A DNA stretch of 64,000 nucleotides from Dyadobacter sandarakinus (GTDB lineage: Bacteria; Bacteroidota; Bacteroidia; Cytophagales; Spirosomataceae): the NCBI RefSeq assembly GCF_016894445.1, contig NZ_CP056775.1, forward strand, positions 3,350,001 to 3,414,000, in the 5' to 3' direction. Both the position numbers and the translations under genes were made by a program. The notes below the pieces were generated by a model that saw only the letters and a program-made list of their open reading frames with translations, was not told the origin of the DNA and made no database searches. Below, piece by piece: positions 1 through 8,418 of the stretch; within the stretch, counting starts at the first letter, position 1; each line of letters begins with the position of its first letter.

Positions 1-1
1 C

Positions 2-385
2 GAGGAGATTCTGAAAGCGGATACGCCTCCATTTTATTCCGCCTGCATGACGGGTAACGGCCCCTTCCCTGAGGCCAATACCCAGGAGTGGCAGGTGAGT
101 GCGTTTTCATCTGCTGAGGCTGCATACCATCATTTGCTGAAAGGACTTACAGACATGCTGGCCGTGTCGCTGGAACTGGTGGGTGTCAATGATGTACAGG
201 CGATCTATATTGACGGTGGTTTTGCAAGAAATGAGATCTTCACCAAGCTGGTAGCAAGGAACTTTCCAAAGCATACCGTACATGTGACCGACCTGCCCTA
301 TGCAACATCGCTGGGATCGGCATTGCATGTAACCCGGCCACAAAATTTTGAGTTTTTAAGCGAAATCCGCGAAATACAACCCTGA
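2..385 (+). CDS. FGGY-family carbohydrate kinase, C-terminal part
   Basis: The frame is open from the first bases of the window, so only the last ~127 residues are seen. The segment around DGGFARNEIF, followed by a short helix and the tail TSLGSALHV, matches the C-terminal actin-like ATPase lobe of FGGY sugar kinases (rhamnulokinase, fuculokinase and xylulokinase group), which phosphorylate a sugar with ATP in the cytoplasm. The sugar-binding N-terminal lobe lies outside the window, so the substrate cannot be named. It ends just before the converging recG, with no terminator hairpin between the stops. Confidence 0.75.
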   Translation, partial: EEILKADTPPFYSACMTGNGPFPEANTQEWQVSAFSSAEAAYHHLLKGLTDMLAVSLELVGVNDVQAIYIDGGFARNEIFTKLVARNFPKHTVHVTDLPYATSLGSALHVTRPQNFEFLSEIREIQP

Positions 386-387
386 TC

Positions 388-2508
388 CTAGCTGATCCTG
401 TTCCAGTTGGTTTCTTCCTTCCTGAGGTTTGCCAGGTGCTGCCTGATGGGCAGGTTTACCGGCTGGATCAGGTCAGGGTCATTTTCGAGAATCTCTTCCG
501 CAGCGATGCGGGCAGCTTTCAATATTTCACCATCCTGCGCCAGATTGGCCACCAGCAGGTCTACAAGCCCGCTCTGCTGGGTACCTGCCATGTCTCCTGG
601 TCCCCGGAGCTGCAAGTCTACTTCGGCAATTTCAAATCCATTGTTGGTGCGGCACATCGTCTCAATACGCAGCTTGGTATCCTTGCTGATCTTGTAATCC
701 GTCATCAGGATACAATACGATTGCTCTGCACCCCGCCCTACCCTGCCGCGTAACTGGTGGAGCTGTGAAAGCCCGAACCGCTCGGCATTTTCGATCACCA
801 TCACAGATGCATTGGGGACATTCACGCCCACCTCGATGACCGTAGTAGCGACCATCATCCGCGTTTCCCCGGTGACAAACCTGCGCATTTCATAGTCCTT
901 GTCCTGCGACTTCATTTTACCATGCAAAATGCTTAGGGGAACTTCCGGAAACGACCTTGATATACTCTCGTAGCCATCCATAAGATCTTTGAGGTCTATT
1001 TTCTCGGATTCTTCAATCAGTGGATACACAATGTAGATCTGTCGTCCTTTGGCAAGTTCGTCTTTCATAAACCCGAAAACAGAAGCCCGGTGTGCGTCGT
1101 AGCGGTGCACAGTTTTGATTGGCTTCCGACCGGCCGGCAGCTCGTCGATCGCCGAAATATCCAGGTCACCGTACAGCGTCATAGCCAGGGTACGCGGAAT
1201 GGGCGTGGCCGTCATAACCAGCATATGCGGGTTGATGCGCGGGTTTTTAGCCCAAAGACGCGCCCGCTGCGCCACACCAAACCGGTGTTGCTCATCAATA
1301 ATGCATAAGCCCAGATTTTGAAATTGTACAATGTCCTCGATCAATGCATGAGTCCCGACGATAATCTGCATAGAGCCGTCTAGCAGCTGGCGGTGTATCA
1401 CCTCGCGGTCTTTCTTTTTGGTAGAGCCTGTGAGCTTGCCAATGTTGATGCCCAGCAGGTCGGCAAAGTGTTTCAGTCCCTGGTAATGCTGATCGGCAAG
1501 AATCTCGGTGGGTGCCATCAGGCAGGCCTGGGCATGATTATCCAATGCAAAAAGCATGGTAATGAAACCTACGATCGTCTTTCCTGAACCTACATCGCCC
1601 TGCAAAAGGCGGTTCATCTGCTTCCCGGTTTTGAGGTCGGCATGTATTTCCTGCAATACCCTTACCTGTGCGCCGGTGAGGCTAAAAGGCAGGTACTTTT
1701 CATAAAATTCTTTTACCAAATGTACCTCATTGAACACAAGTCCCGGGTACTCCGTTTTGTGCAGCAGCTTGTTTTTAATCAGCCTGAACTGATTGTAAAA
1801 CAGCTCCTCAAATTTCAGCCGGCGTTGCGCCTGATGCAGCCATTGTGCATTTTGGGGTAAATGAAAGTTCCGCAGGGCATCTCCCTTGGATATGAGCCTG
1901 AACTTCTTTATGAGCGTATCAGGGAGTGTTTCCCGGATGTGCGGCAATGCAATGTCAAGCAAAGTGCGTATGTACCGGCTCAATGCACGGCTGTCAACAA
2001 ACTTCCTGCGCAGCTTCTCGGTAAGGGGGTAAATGGGCTGCCAGTACCCGGCCTGCTCATTTTCCGGGGTAAGCAGGTCAATTTCGGGATGCGTAATGCT
2101 CCATCTTCCTCCAAAATAGACGGGCTTTCCATAGACAATGTACTCAGCATTCGGCCTCAGGTTTTTCTCAAACCAGGGAATACCCTGAAACCAGACCAGC
2201 TCCATCAGCCCGGTACCATCTGTAAAATAGGCGATCAGGCGCTTTTTGCCGCCTTCGCCGGTAAGTACCTTTTCGCGCAGCCTGCCTTTGATGTGGGCTG
2301 CCGGCATTTGCTCGTTGAGGGACGCGATCTGGTGAAAAACAGTGCGGTCCTCATGCCGGAATGGATAATGCTGGATCAGGTCAGCAAAAGTAAAGATGCC
2401 CAGTTCCTCATTGAGCAGCGCTGCCTTCTGTGGCCCTACCCCTTTCAGAAACTCGATTTTTGTGTCAAAAAATGTGGACCTTCCCGCTGTTATATTCTCG
2501 CTCGTCAT
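388..2508 (-). CDS. recG: ATP-dependent DNA helicase RecG
   Basis: 706 residues from the ATG at 2508, the usual length of RecG, which drives branch migration at stalled forks and recombination intermediates. The N-terminal wedge/OB region precedes a superfamily 2 helicase core: Walker A GDVGSGKT at about 304-311, a DEQH motif II (IIDEQHRFG), the TATPIPRT motif, and the late QLRGRVGRG motif VI. A GTG at 2529 would add seven residues (MLSYIWR); the ATG is preferred because MTSENITAG is a more typical start, although GGAGG directly abuts it and is too close to act as a good ribosome site. It stands alone, converging on the sugar kinase. Confidence 0.95.
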   Translation of the reverse strand: MTSENITAGRSTFFDTKIEFLKGVGPQKAALLNEELGIFTFADLIQHYPFRHEDRTVFHQIASLNEQMPAAHIKGRLREKVLTGEGGKKRLIAYFTDGTGLMELVWFQGIPWFEKNLRPNAEYIVYGKPVYFGGRWSITHPEIDLLTPENEQAGYWQPIYPLTEKLRRKFVDSRALSRYIRTLLDIALPHIRETLPDTLIKKFRLISKGDALRNFHLPQNAQWLHQAQRRLKFEELFYNQFRLIKNKLLHKTEYPGLVFNEVHLVKEFYEKYLPFSLTGAQVRVLQEIHADLKTGKQMNRLLQGDVGSGKTIVGFITMLFALDNHAQACLMAPTEILADQHYQGLKHFADLLGINIGKLTGSTKKKDREVIHRQLLDGSMQIIVGTHALIEDIVQFQNLGLCIIDEQHRFGVAQRARLWAKNPRINPHMLVMTATPIPRTLAMTLYGDLDISAIDELPAGRKPIKTVHRYDAHRASVFGFMKDELAKGRQIYIVYPLIEESEKIDLKDLMDGYESISRSFPEVPLSILHGKMKSQDKDYEMRRFVTGETRMMVATTVIEVGVNVPNASVMVIENAERFGLSQLHQLRGRVGRGAEQSYCILMTDYKISKDTKLRIETMCRTNNGFEIAEVDLQLRGPGDMAGTQQSGLVDLLVANLAQDGEILKAARIAAEEILENDPDLIQPVNLPIRQHLANLRKEETNWNRIS

Positions 2509-2647
2509 CCTCCAAATATACGATAGCACGCCCTGTTAACCAGTATTAACACTTAACTGCTTGCGCGACAACGTTTGAAATTGTTAATTCGCCTGAGCAT
2601 ACATGCTGTTAATCACCCAAACTATTTTACTTAATTTTTTAACCTTT

Positions 2648-3151
2648 ATGAAAACTACAATTTTATCGCTTTTCCTGTCACTGATTGCATTCACATGGGC
2701 GTCGGCACAAAGCAGCCCGCATGTGACGGCAACTGGTAAAAACGTGAACATCCGGTATGGTCAACCTTCGAAAAAAGGCCGTGTACTGTTTGGAAAAGCA
2801 GGAAGCGGAAGTCTTGAACCCTATGGTAAAGTATGGCGGATCGGCGCTGACAGCGCGACTGTGATCACGTTTAAAAAAGACGGAACATTCGGTGGAAAGC
2901 CTGTAAAAGCGGGTACTTATACGTTTTTTGCTACACCAAACGAAAAGGAATGGACCATCATTCTCAATAGTCAGCTGGGACAGTGGGGTGCATACAGCTA
3001 TGACAAGTTCAAAGACAAAGACGTGCTGACAGTAACGGTACCCAACAAAACTTACCCGAGCTCAGAAGAAAAACTGACGTTCAATGTAAAAGATACAGCT
3101 CTGGATTTTCAATGGGATAAATCAGGCTTCTCGGTACCGATGAAGTTTTAA
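2648..3151 (+). CDS. DUF2911 family secreted protein
   Basis: 167 residues from the ATG at 2648, chosen because it begins directly with a signal peptide (MKTTILSLFLSLIAFTWASA, cut before Q). An upstream ATG at 2603 would place 15 hydrophobic residues before it. The mature part contains the DUF2911 pattern: NIRYGQPSKKGR, then LEPYGKVWRIGADSAT, then AGTYTFFATP and a terminal beta-rich half. Members are small exported beta proteins common in Bacteroidetes; their biochemical role is unknown. It is a single-gene unit ending at a long hairpin. Confidence 0.88.
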   Translation: MKTTILSLFLSLIAFTWASAQSSPHVTATGKNVNIRYGQPSKKGRVLFGKAGSGSLEPYGKVWRIGADSATVITFKKDGTFGGKPVKAGTYTFFATPNEKEWTIILNSQLGQWGAYSYDKFKDKDVLTVTVPNKTYPSSEEKLTFNVKDTALDFQWDKSGFSVPMKF

Positions 3152-3165
3152 ATCAGAGATTTTCA

Positions 3166-3217
3166 GTAAATGAGAAGAGGGACACTGCCAAAAGCATCTG
3201 TCCCTCTTCTCATTTAC
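3166..3217. terminator. 19-bp perfect inverted repeat between convergent genes
   Basis: Arms at 3166-3184 and 3199-3217 are exact complements (AAATGAGAAGAGGGACA core) with a 14-nt loop. It sits between the DUF2911 gene and the oppositely transcribed winged-helix gene, so a bidirectional terminator is the simplest reading. There is no clean T-run after either arm, which is why the confidence is moderate. Confidence 0.6.
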
Positions 3218-3247
3218 TCCACTCCTCCTTTTTTCCATCCTCCCCCT

Positions 3248-3544
3248 CTACAAATTCTGCCTGATCATATTTTCAAGTACCTGCAAATGCTCTGTGAATG
3301 CTTTGTGGCCTTCCTGAGTGGCTTTGTAAGTTGTAAGCGGCTTGCGGCCCAGAAATTGCTTCTGAAATTCAATGTACCTGATCTCTTCGAGGGCTTTGAG
3401 ATGCGAGGCGAGGTTACCGTCGGTGAGTTGAAGCAGCTCTTTTAATTCGTTGAAACTCAGAGCATCATTTACCACCAGCACGGACATCAGCCCAAGCCTT
3501 ATTTTACTTTCAAAAACTTTATTAAATTTTTCTAACCACTCCAT
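3248..3544 (-). CDS. Winged-helix transcriptional regulator
   Basis: 98 residues forming a single winged-helix domain of the type seen in small MarR/ArsR-like Bacteroidetes regulators. It has helices around VFESKIRLGLMSVLVV, a recognition segment LLQLTDGNLASHLKALEE, and a wing ending in TYKATQEGHKAF. There are no metal-binding cysteines and no effector domain. It begins 27 bp after the stop of the membrane-protein gene and is the last gene of a four-gene minus-strand operon led by DUF1361. The CAAAGTA repeats ahead of that operon are its likely operator, so autoregulation is inferred. Confidence 0.85.
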   Translation of the reverse strand: MEWLEKFNKVFESKIRLGLMSVLVVNDALSFNELKELLQLTDGNLASHLKALEEIRYIEFQKQFLGRKPLTTYKATQEGHKAFTEHLQVLENMIRQNL

Positions 3545-3571
3545 GGATGCGCCATTTGTCAGCTGCCGGCT

Positions 3572-4675
3572 TTATTTGTTCAGTTCCAGAAAAAGAGTTG
3601 CATCCCTGTTTCTGAGCCATACAGCCTGGTCGCGAAGGTTGTTCGCCTTCATGGTCAATGCCGAAGACACAATTCCGGTTCCCAGTGATACCCAAAAAAA
3701 TGTGCGCAGCCTATCCCTGTTCCCCGAAACAAGCGAATAAATGGAGCCCGCCGAGCCTGCCAGTGAGATAACCAGTGCCACATTACGCGTCCGCCTCGAT
3801 TGCAGGTACAACTGCATACCGCCTTCCGAGAGTACAAACTCATTTTTCAGTGCTTTTTGTCCAGTGTAAATGCGGTTGTTTTTGACAAAACTATTAGCTC
3901 CCCTGAGATAGATGGTCTCCTGATCATACCACTGCCGGACCTTGTTTGCCGAGCTGTCATTTACAACCTGCGCCCATGCCTGACTGCCGGAAAGCATTAA
4001 AAGCACAACCAATCCTTTCGCCAATGCTCCCCCGGGCAACTTCCGGTCGTATCGGTTGTACATGGTAAGCCCATAAACAATATGCAGTAATCCGAAACCT
4101 ACCGCCCAGAATAGGAGTGAGTATCCCGTCAAGAACAATGCAATGCACCCGATCAGGATTTCCGAAATCCCCATGTAAAACACTTCCTTGTAAGTGAAGC
4201 GGCTCGCATTGACCAGGGCAATCCCGTAAAAAATAAGTGTGGCCGGGAAAACCAGCCAGATTATGCCGTAATACAACATGGCAAGGCAAAAAATGCCGCC
4301 CGCAGCCAGCGGTATCATCATGCTGATTACCAGTCTGCGCGAGGTTCCGTTCCATACGGTAAGCCCGCGCTGCCGGCCTTTGCGTACGGTAAGTATAATG
4401 CAAACTGTAAGCGATAAGGCAAGTACACAAAGCCCGTCGGCTATCAGAAACCAAATGACATGCCGGCCCCCATCATTGTTGTATACGCCATAGGGCTGCA
4501 ACATGCTGTGGAACCAGTCGGTTTTGAACCGGACATATGCAACCAATGCACCGATAAGTGCGAAAATACCTGCAAAAACACCACTCAGGCCACTCAGCGA
4601 CAAGAATTTGGATGACCGCTCCATGAGCTCGCGGATTTCGCTCAGGGTATGTAAGGATTCCTGTTCGGGATTCAT
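3572..4675 (-). CDS. Membrane protein with an internal signal peptide (apparent fusion)
   Basis: 367 residues from the ATG at 4675; a GTG at 4696 would add seven. Residues 1-205 contain about six hydrophobic segments, beginning LSLSGLSGVFAGIFALIGAL. At about 217-236 there is a second, typical signal peptide (GLVVLLMLSGSQAWA before Q) in mid-protein, followed by a soluble stretch and a last hydrophobic pair near 298-343. This looks like a polytopic membrane protein joined to a formerly separate exported protein. I do not know its function. It lies between dgkA (40 bp upstream) and the winged-helix regulator (27 bp downstream), so it is probably co-regulated with envelope-lipid functions. Confidence 0.8.
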   Translation of the reverse strand: MNPEQESLHTLSEIRELMERSSKFLSLSGLSGVFAGIFALIGALVAYVRFKTDWFHSMLQPYGVYNNDGGRHVIWFLIADGLCVLALSLTVCIILTVRKGRQRGLTVWNGTSRRLVISMMIPLAAGGIFCLAMLYYGIIWLVFPATLIFYGIALVNASRFTYKEVFYMGISEILIGCIALFLTGYSLLFWAVGFGLLHIVYGLTMYNRYDRKLPGGALAKGLVVLLMLSGSQAWAQVVNDSSANKVRQWYDQETIYLRGANSFVKNNRIYTGQKALKNEFVLSEGGMQLYLQSRRTRNVALVISLAGSAGSIYSLVSGNRDRLRTFFWVSLGTGIVSSALTMKANNLRDQAVWLRNRDATLFLELNK

Positions 4676-4715
4676 AAATGAAAATTTGACAGACACATGA
4701 AAATACTAACCCTGC

Positions 4716-5096
4716 TCACCAGCCCGTTAAAGCGGCCAGCTTTGGCAAAAAGACGATCCCGCCTACCAGCACAGCCGATATGGCCAGCATCAGCACACCC
4801 GCTGCGGCAGTATCCTTCACCACTTTGATAACCGGGTGGTAATCGGGGGAAACAAGATCGGCCAGCTTCTCGATGGCAGTATTAAATGCCTCAGCCGACC
4901 ATACAAGTGCGACCTGGATAATGATAATCGCCCATTCGGAGGAAGTTATTTTGAAAAAAACGCCCGCAATGATCACCAGCAAGCAAGCCAGAAGGTGAAT
5001 GCGCGCATTGTTTTCAAACCTGAACAAATTATAAATACCCACGCCGGCGTACCGGAAGCTGCGCGCCGCTTTAAGAATATCGATGGGAGGCTTCAT
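4716..5096 (-). CDS. dgkA: Diacylglycerol/undecaprenol kinase family protein
   Basis: 126 residues from the ATG at 5096, which overlaps the end of the DUF1361 gene by 26 nt. Three transmembrane helices and the family signature WSAEAFNTAIEKLADL (the E..NTAIE active-site motif) identify the small integral-membrane DgkA family. These enzymes phosphorylate diacylglycerol or undecaprenol with ATP at the inner membrane, recycling lipid or carrier for envelope synthesis. Which lipid is used cannot be told from sequence. The short N-terminal amphipathic segment and the length are standard. It is translated within the DUF1361 operon. Confidence 0.92.
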   Translation of the reverse strand: MKPPIDILKAARSFRYAGVGIYNLFRFENNARIHLLACLLVIIAGVFFKITSSEWAIIIIQVALVWSAEAFNTAIEKLADLVSPDYHPVIKVVKDTAAAGVLMLAISAVLVGGIVFLPKLAALTGW

Positions 5097-5754
5097 GCTG
5101 TTTGAGTTCTGCAAAGATGTGGAACGCAAAGTACGACAACACGAGCACGAACGAAAACGTGAGGGTGTGTTTTATCGCCAGTGGATTTTGCATGCTGCTG
5201 ATAATTCCCCGGACCAGCGCGCCAGGCTGCGTAAGCACATCCCAGCTGTTCCAGCGGCCATATCGCCCGAGGAATACGCCGAAACCGCTCAGTACGAGAG
5301 AGCAGATAATGGTTGCCCAGGCCAGTGACCCGTTCCACCTGCCGGCAACAATCCGGTGTACGATCCGCACACTATACAAACCCGTCATCAGGCCAGAAAG
5401 TGAAAATGTAAAGATCATCAGCGCGTCATACCAGATCATCGCTTCGGGTACGCTCCGGAGATGTTTGAGGTCGGTGATGATGTAAGGTGCATTGGGAAAA
5501 AACATCAGCCAGACAAACAGGTACAAAGCCAGAAGGCCGAAAGGCAGCGGCCGATTGCGCTCCTGCTCCCAGACCCACTTGATAAAAACCAGCGGGATCC
5601 ATGCCAGAAACAGGTTCCATGCCAGAAACACGAAATTCCAGTCATGAAATACGATCCGGAAAGCCAGCAATATCATAGCGGCTGAGGATACGAAGGCAAG
5701 CAGGGCCACTTTCAGGTTGCTTTGCAGGTAATGTACCATTTTGTCCAATCCCAT
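5071..5754 (-). CDS. DUF1361 family membrane protein
   Basis: 227 residues with about six or seven transmembrane helices. The family pattern is clear: WLMFFPNAPYIITDLKHL in the middle, a following WYDALMIFTFSLSGL helix, and GRYGRWNSWDV in a later loop. The function of DUF1361 proteins is not established. It is the first gene of the operon that continues with dgkA, the fused membrane protein and the winged-helix regulator. A cluster of CAAAGTA repeats lies 19-48 bp before its start codon. Confidence 0.88.
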   Translation of the reverse strand: MGLDKMVHYLQSNLKVALLAFVSSAAMILLAFRIVFHDWNFVFLAWNLFLAWIPLVFIKWVWEQERNRPLPFGLLALYLFVWLMFFPNAPYIITDLKHLRSVPEAMIWYDALMIFTFSLSGLMTGLYSVRIVHRIVAGRWNGSLAWATIICSLVLSGFGVFLGRYGRWNSWDVLTQPGALVRGIISSMQNPLAIKHTLTFSFVLVLSYFAFHIFAELKQHEASHRYS

Positions 5755-5772
5755 TATTAGAGTTTATTAAAG

Positions 5773-5802
5773 TACTTTGCAATACAAAGTAAGTACAAAG
5801 TA
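5773..5802. promoter_or_regulatory. CAAAGTA repeat operator ahead of the DUF1361 operon
   Basis: On the plus strand TACTTTG (5773-5779) is followed after 5 nt by its complement CAAAGTA (5785-5791), and CAAAGTA recurs at 5796-5802, exactly 11 bp (one helical turn) further on. This palindrome-plus-repeat lies immediately before the DUF1361 start. It is a likely binding site for a dimeric regulator, and the winged-helix protein encoded at the end of the same operon is the natural candidate. Confidence 0.6.
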
Positions 5803-5837
5803 TTTAATTTCCCAAGGTGGATCAGTTGGCCTGAAGA

Positions 5838-6743
5838 CTAATTGTTGTTGTTGGCTGCAAATGCTTTCATCATGGCCCATTCCCGCCCGGCGGTTTTGGC
5901 AGAAAAAGATTCGAGGCAGCCACGGTCCTGAAGGGTAATGTAGCACGTCTTACCGTTTTTACCTCCAAAGCAAATATTGGAAACCTTCTTGCCGATTGTG
6001 TGAATGGTCTGAATTACTTTTCCTTCGGGAGAAAGAACGGCCACCTCGCCTTTGCCATGGCGGGCAATGTAGAGGTTTCCCTGGATATCGCAGCGCATAC
6101 CATCCATGCCGCCATCCGCAAACTCGTGGAGTAATGTTTTATTGGATAAGGTACCATCCGCAGCCAGGTCAAAAGACCAGACTTTGCGCTGTACACTTTC
6201 ATTGACATACAGTTTCTTCTCATCGGGACTTACTTCAATTCCGTTGGCAGTGCCCATTTCACCTGCGGCAAGTATTACTTTTCCCTGTGGCGAAACATGC
6301 CAGATCTGTCCGGTACCTTCTTTCCAGTTAGGATCTGAGCAAAAAACATGACCTCCGGACGTCACGGCCAGGTCATTGGGCTGGCTCATCTTCGGCTCAT
6401 GGGCAAACACGGAGACGTCACGGGTGATGAGGTCAACTTTCAGCACGTTATGTCCTGTAAAGTCGGCTACGTAAAAGGTATTTTTATCCACAAACCGGAT
6501 TCCGTTGCCAGTACTGCCTTTGGGCAGGGTTACAAAAAAGCCGGCGCTGCCTTTGCGGCTGATCTGCGCAATGGTTCCGTCCCGCGCAAAGTTGACCGCA
6601 TAAACATTCCCGTCACTATCCACCGCCGGTCCCTCGCAATTGCTTGTAAACTCGCCCTCATTTGAGAAATTCTTGCTTTTCGTCTGCGCGAATGCGAATG
6701 TTCCTGCAAGTAGGAAGAGCACGGGAAAGAGGATTGATTTCAT
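5838..6743 (-). CDS. SMP-30/gluconolactonase/LRE family protein, secreted
   Basis: 301 residues beginning with a signal peptide (MKSILFPVLFLLAGTFAFA before Q). The mature protein is a six-bladed beta-propeller of the SMP-30/gluconolactonase type: repeated blades with EGPAVDSDGNVYAVNF, GNGIRFVDKNTFYVADF, QPNDLAVTSGGHVFCSDP, NGIEVSPDEKKLYVNES and DGMRCDIQGNLYIARHG. These carry the acidic and Asn residues that bind the divalent metal in the family. A periplasmic lactone or sugar-ester hydrolase is the family expectation; the substrate is unknown. It starts 20 bp after the redoxin gene, so the two are probably co-transcribed. Confidence 0.85.
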   Translation of the reverse strand: MKSILFPVLFLLAGTFAFAQTKSKNFSNEGEFTSNCEGPAVDSDGNVYAVNFARDGTIAQISRKGSAGFFVTLPKGSTGNGIRFVDKNTFYVADFTGHNVLKVDLITRDVSVFAHEPKMSQPNDLAVTSGGHVFCSDPNWKEGTGQIWHVSPQGKVILAAGEMGTANGIEVSPDEKKLYVNESVQRKVWSFDLAADGTLSNKTLLHEFADGGMDGMRCDIQGNLYIARHGKGEVAVLSPEGKVIQTIHTIGKKVSNICFGGKNGKTCYITLQDRGCLESFSAKTAGREWAMMKAFAANNNN

Positions 6744-6763
6744 GCAGTATACCTTTTCAAAGA

Positions 6764-7405
6764 CTAATTTTTTAATTTGATGGCGCAGCCTACCGGCTTG
6801 GTAACGGTTGTCACTACTGGTTTGCCGCCGAGGAGGTTTGTAACGGCTTCGTCCACATAAAACTTGGTAACACCGGCCGGATCCTGAGGATTGTCGTCGA
6901 TCATCCCGATATAGCGTACCGAAAACCGGGAGCCACTTTTTTGCAATACATAAACCTGCGGCATGCGTCCTGCCCCGAATGCTTTGGCAACTTCCTGATT
7001 ATCATCGGAAAGATATGGATAAGCATAACCTTTGGAGGAGGCACGCTCCTTCATTTTCTCGAACGTATCGTCCTGGTGCGTAGCCGGATCGCTGGGATTG
7101 ATGGCAATCACCGGAAAACCCTGGGATGCAAACTTGCCATTCAATGCGATGATCCTGTCTTCATAAGCCTTTGCAAACGGACAGTGATTGCTGGTAAACA
7201 CCACGATTATCCCTTTTGAGCTGGTATAATCCGCCAGGGAAACGGTATTTCCATTCGTATTTCTCAACCTGAAATTAGCTACGGCATCTCCGATCTGATA
7301 GCCGGCGCTAGATTGTAAGCCATCGTTATTCTTTTCTTTCAGTTCAGCGTGTGCAGCATTAACCCATCCCATAAGGAGAGCAGCTATCCAAAGACTTATT
7401 TTCAT
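6764..7405 (-). CDS. Redoxin (AhpC/TSA, thioredoxin-fold) secreted protein
   Basis: 213 residues from the ATG at 7405, which starts a signal peptide (MKISLWIAALLMGWVNAAHA). More upstream starts exist but would bury it. The redoxin domain follows: VANFRLRNTNGNTVSL, then the peroxidatic-type Cys in TSNHCPFAKAYEDR, then VIAINPSDPATHQDD and a cis-Pro region RMPQVYVL. Only the first Cys of a CxxC is present (CPFA); another Cys lies near the C-terminus (VGCAIKLKN) and might resolve it. Likely a periplasmic thiol oxidoreductase or peroxidase. It leads the SMP-30 gene by 20 bp. Confidence 0.85.
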   Translation of the reverse strand: MKISLWIAALLMGWVNAAHAELKEKNNDGLQSSAGYQIGDAVANFRLRNTNGNTVSLADYTSSKGIIVVFTSNHCPFAKAYEDRIIALNGKFASQGFPVIAINPSDPATHQDDTFEKMKERASSKGYAYPYLSDDNQEVAKAFGAGRMPQVYVLQKSGSRFSVRYIGMIDDNPQDPAGVTKFYVDEAVTNLLGGKPVVTTVTKPVGCAIKLKN

Positions 7406-7589
7406 TTTGTGTTTTTTAACATTCATTGCAATACTAAGACAGCAATTCAGCATAAAAGTAACATACCACACTGTTAAGTTTTGTTAACGCCGGCTGCGCG
7501 GTTAACATGCACGATCTTCCATTTATATAGACACCCTTAACACGGCTTGCCCTGCGCCCAAGATAGGATAAATTATTGAAGATCATGCG

Positions 7590-7620
7590 TTGGGTTTCTT
7601 TATTTATATGGCTATATTTG
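7590..7620 (+). promoter_or_regulatory. Bacteroidetes-type promoter of rplU-rpmA
   Basis: TATATTTG at 7613-7620 matches the Bacteroidetes -7 element TAnnTTTG, and a TTG at 7590-7592 lies 20 nt upstream in the -33 position. The predicted start of transcription is about 30 nt before the rplU ATG. This is one of the features supporting the phylum assignment. Confidence 0.7.
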
Positions 7621-7657
7621 CACCTCATTTTGAAATCCAGTTTATCAATTATTTAGC

Positions 7658-7969
7658 ATGTACGCAATCGTAGAAATCGCGGGTCAGCAATTTAAAGTTG
7701 AAAAGGGTCTCGAAATCTTCACGCATAGGCTTGAAGGTGACGTGAACGCTGCCCTTGTGTTTGACAAAGTCCTTCTGGTTGACAATGAAGGCGCAGTACA
7801 GGTAGGTCTTCCGACAGTAGCTGGTGCTACCGTGAAAGCAACCGTACTCGAGCACCTCAAAGGTGAAAAAGTAATCGTCTTCAAAAAGAAGAGACGTAAA
7901 GGTTACAGGGTTAAAAATGGCCACCGCCAGTATCTGACCCGTATCAGCATTGACGAGATCGTTGCTTAA
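7658..7969 (+). CDS. rplU: 50S ribosomal protein L21
   Basis: 103 residues, the standard length. It begins [17 protein letters not shown] and ends with the conserved [15 protein letters not shown] segment that contacts 23S rRNA. It is followed 35 bp later by rpmA in the universal L21-L27 pair. A well-formed promoter lies just upstream. Confidence 0.98.
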   Translation: MYAIVEIAGQQFKVEKGLEIFTHRLEGDVNAALVFDKVLLVDNEGAVQVGLPTVAGATVKATVLEHLKGEKVIVFKKKRRKGYRVKNGHRQYLTRISIDEIVA

Positions 7970-8004
7970 TTATTAATCAGGAGAATTCTAAAAGATAAGA
8001 TATC

Positions 8005-8280
8005 ATGGCACATAAGAAAGGTGTAGGTAGCTCGAAAAACGGACGTGATTCGGAAAGTAAGCGTCTTGGTGTGAAATTGTTCGGTGGCGAGCTGGCAAAA
8101 GCAGGAAACATCCTGGTTCGTCAGAGAGGTACAAAACACAATCCTGGCAAAAACGTAGGTATCGGTCGTGACCATACTTTGTTTGCGCTGGCCGACGGAC
8201 ATGTAGTGTTCCGTAAAGGTCGTCAGGACAGATCTTACGTTCACATTGAGCCGGTTGCTGCTGAAGTAGCGGAAGCTTAA
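8005..8280 (+). CDS. rpmA: 50S ribosomal protein L27
   Basis: 91 residues, starting [24 protein letters not shown], the basic N-terminal tail that reaches toward the peptidyl-transferase centre. The [19 protein letters not shown] core follows. The protein begins directly at the mature-type sequence, without the cleaved N-terminal extension seen in Firmicutes. It is second in the rplU operon and is followed by a strong terminator. Confidence 0.98.
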   Translation: MAHKKGVGSSKNGRDSESKRLGVKLFGGELAKAGNILVRQRGTKHNPGKNVGIGRDHTLFALADGHVVFRKGRQDRSYVHIEPVAAEVAEA

Positions 8281-8300
8281 TCTGTAATCCCCATTATCAG

Positions 8301-8338
8301 AAACCCGTTTAACCCAGTTGAACGGGTTTTTGTTTTTT
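8301..8338 (+). terminator. Rho-independent terminator after rpmA
   Basis: Perfect 9-bp stem, AAACCCGTT (8301-8309) with AACGGGTTT (8321-8329), an 11-nt loop and a T-rich tail. Confidence 0.88.
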
Positions 8339-8418
8339 GCAGGATTTCAAAAACCAAAACAGGCTGCGTCTTGTTACTGACATATCTAATTTACCCAAAT
8401 CAAGAACAACACTGACTT

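Noticed and set aside
3545..3571. Separate promoter for the winged-helix regulator
   Set aside because: The gap is only 27 bp and shows no TAnnTTTG element; co-transcription with the upstream genes is simpler.
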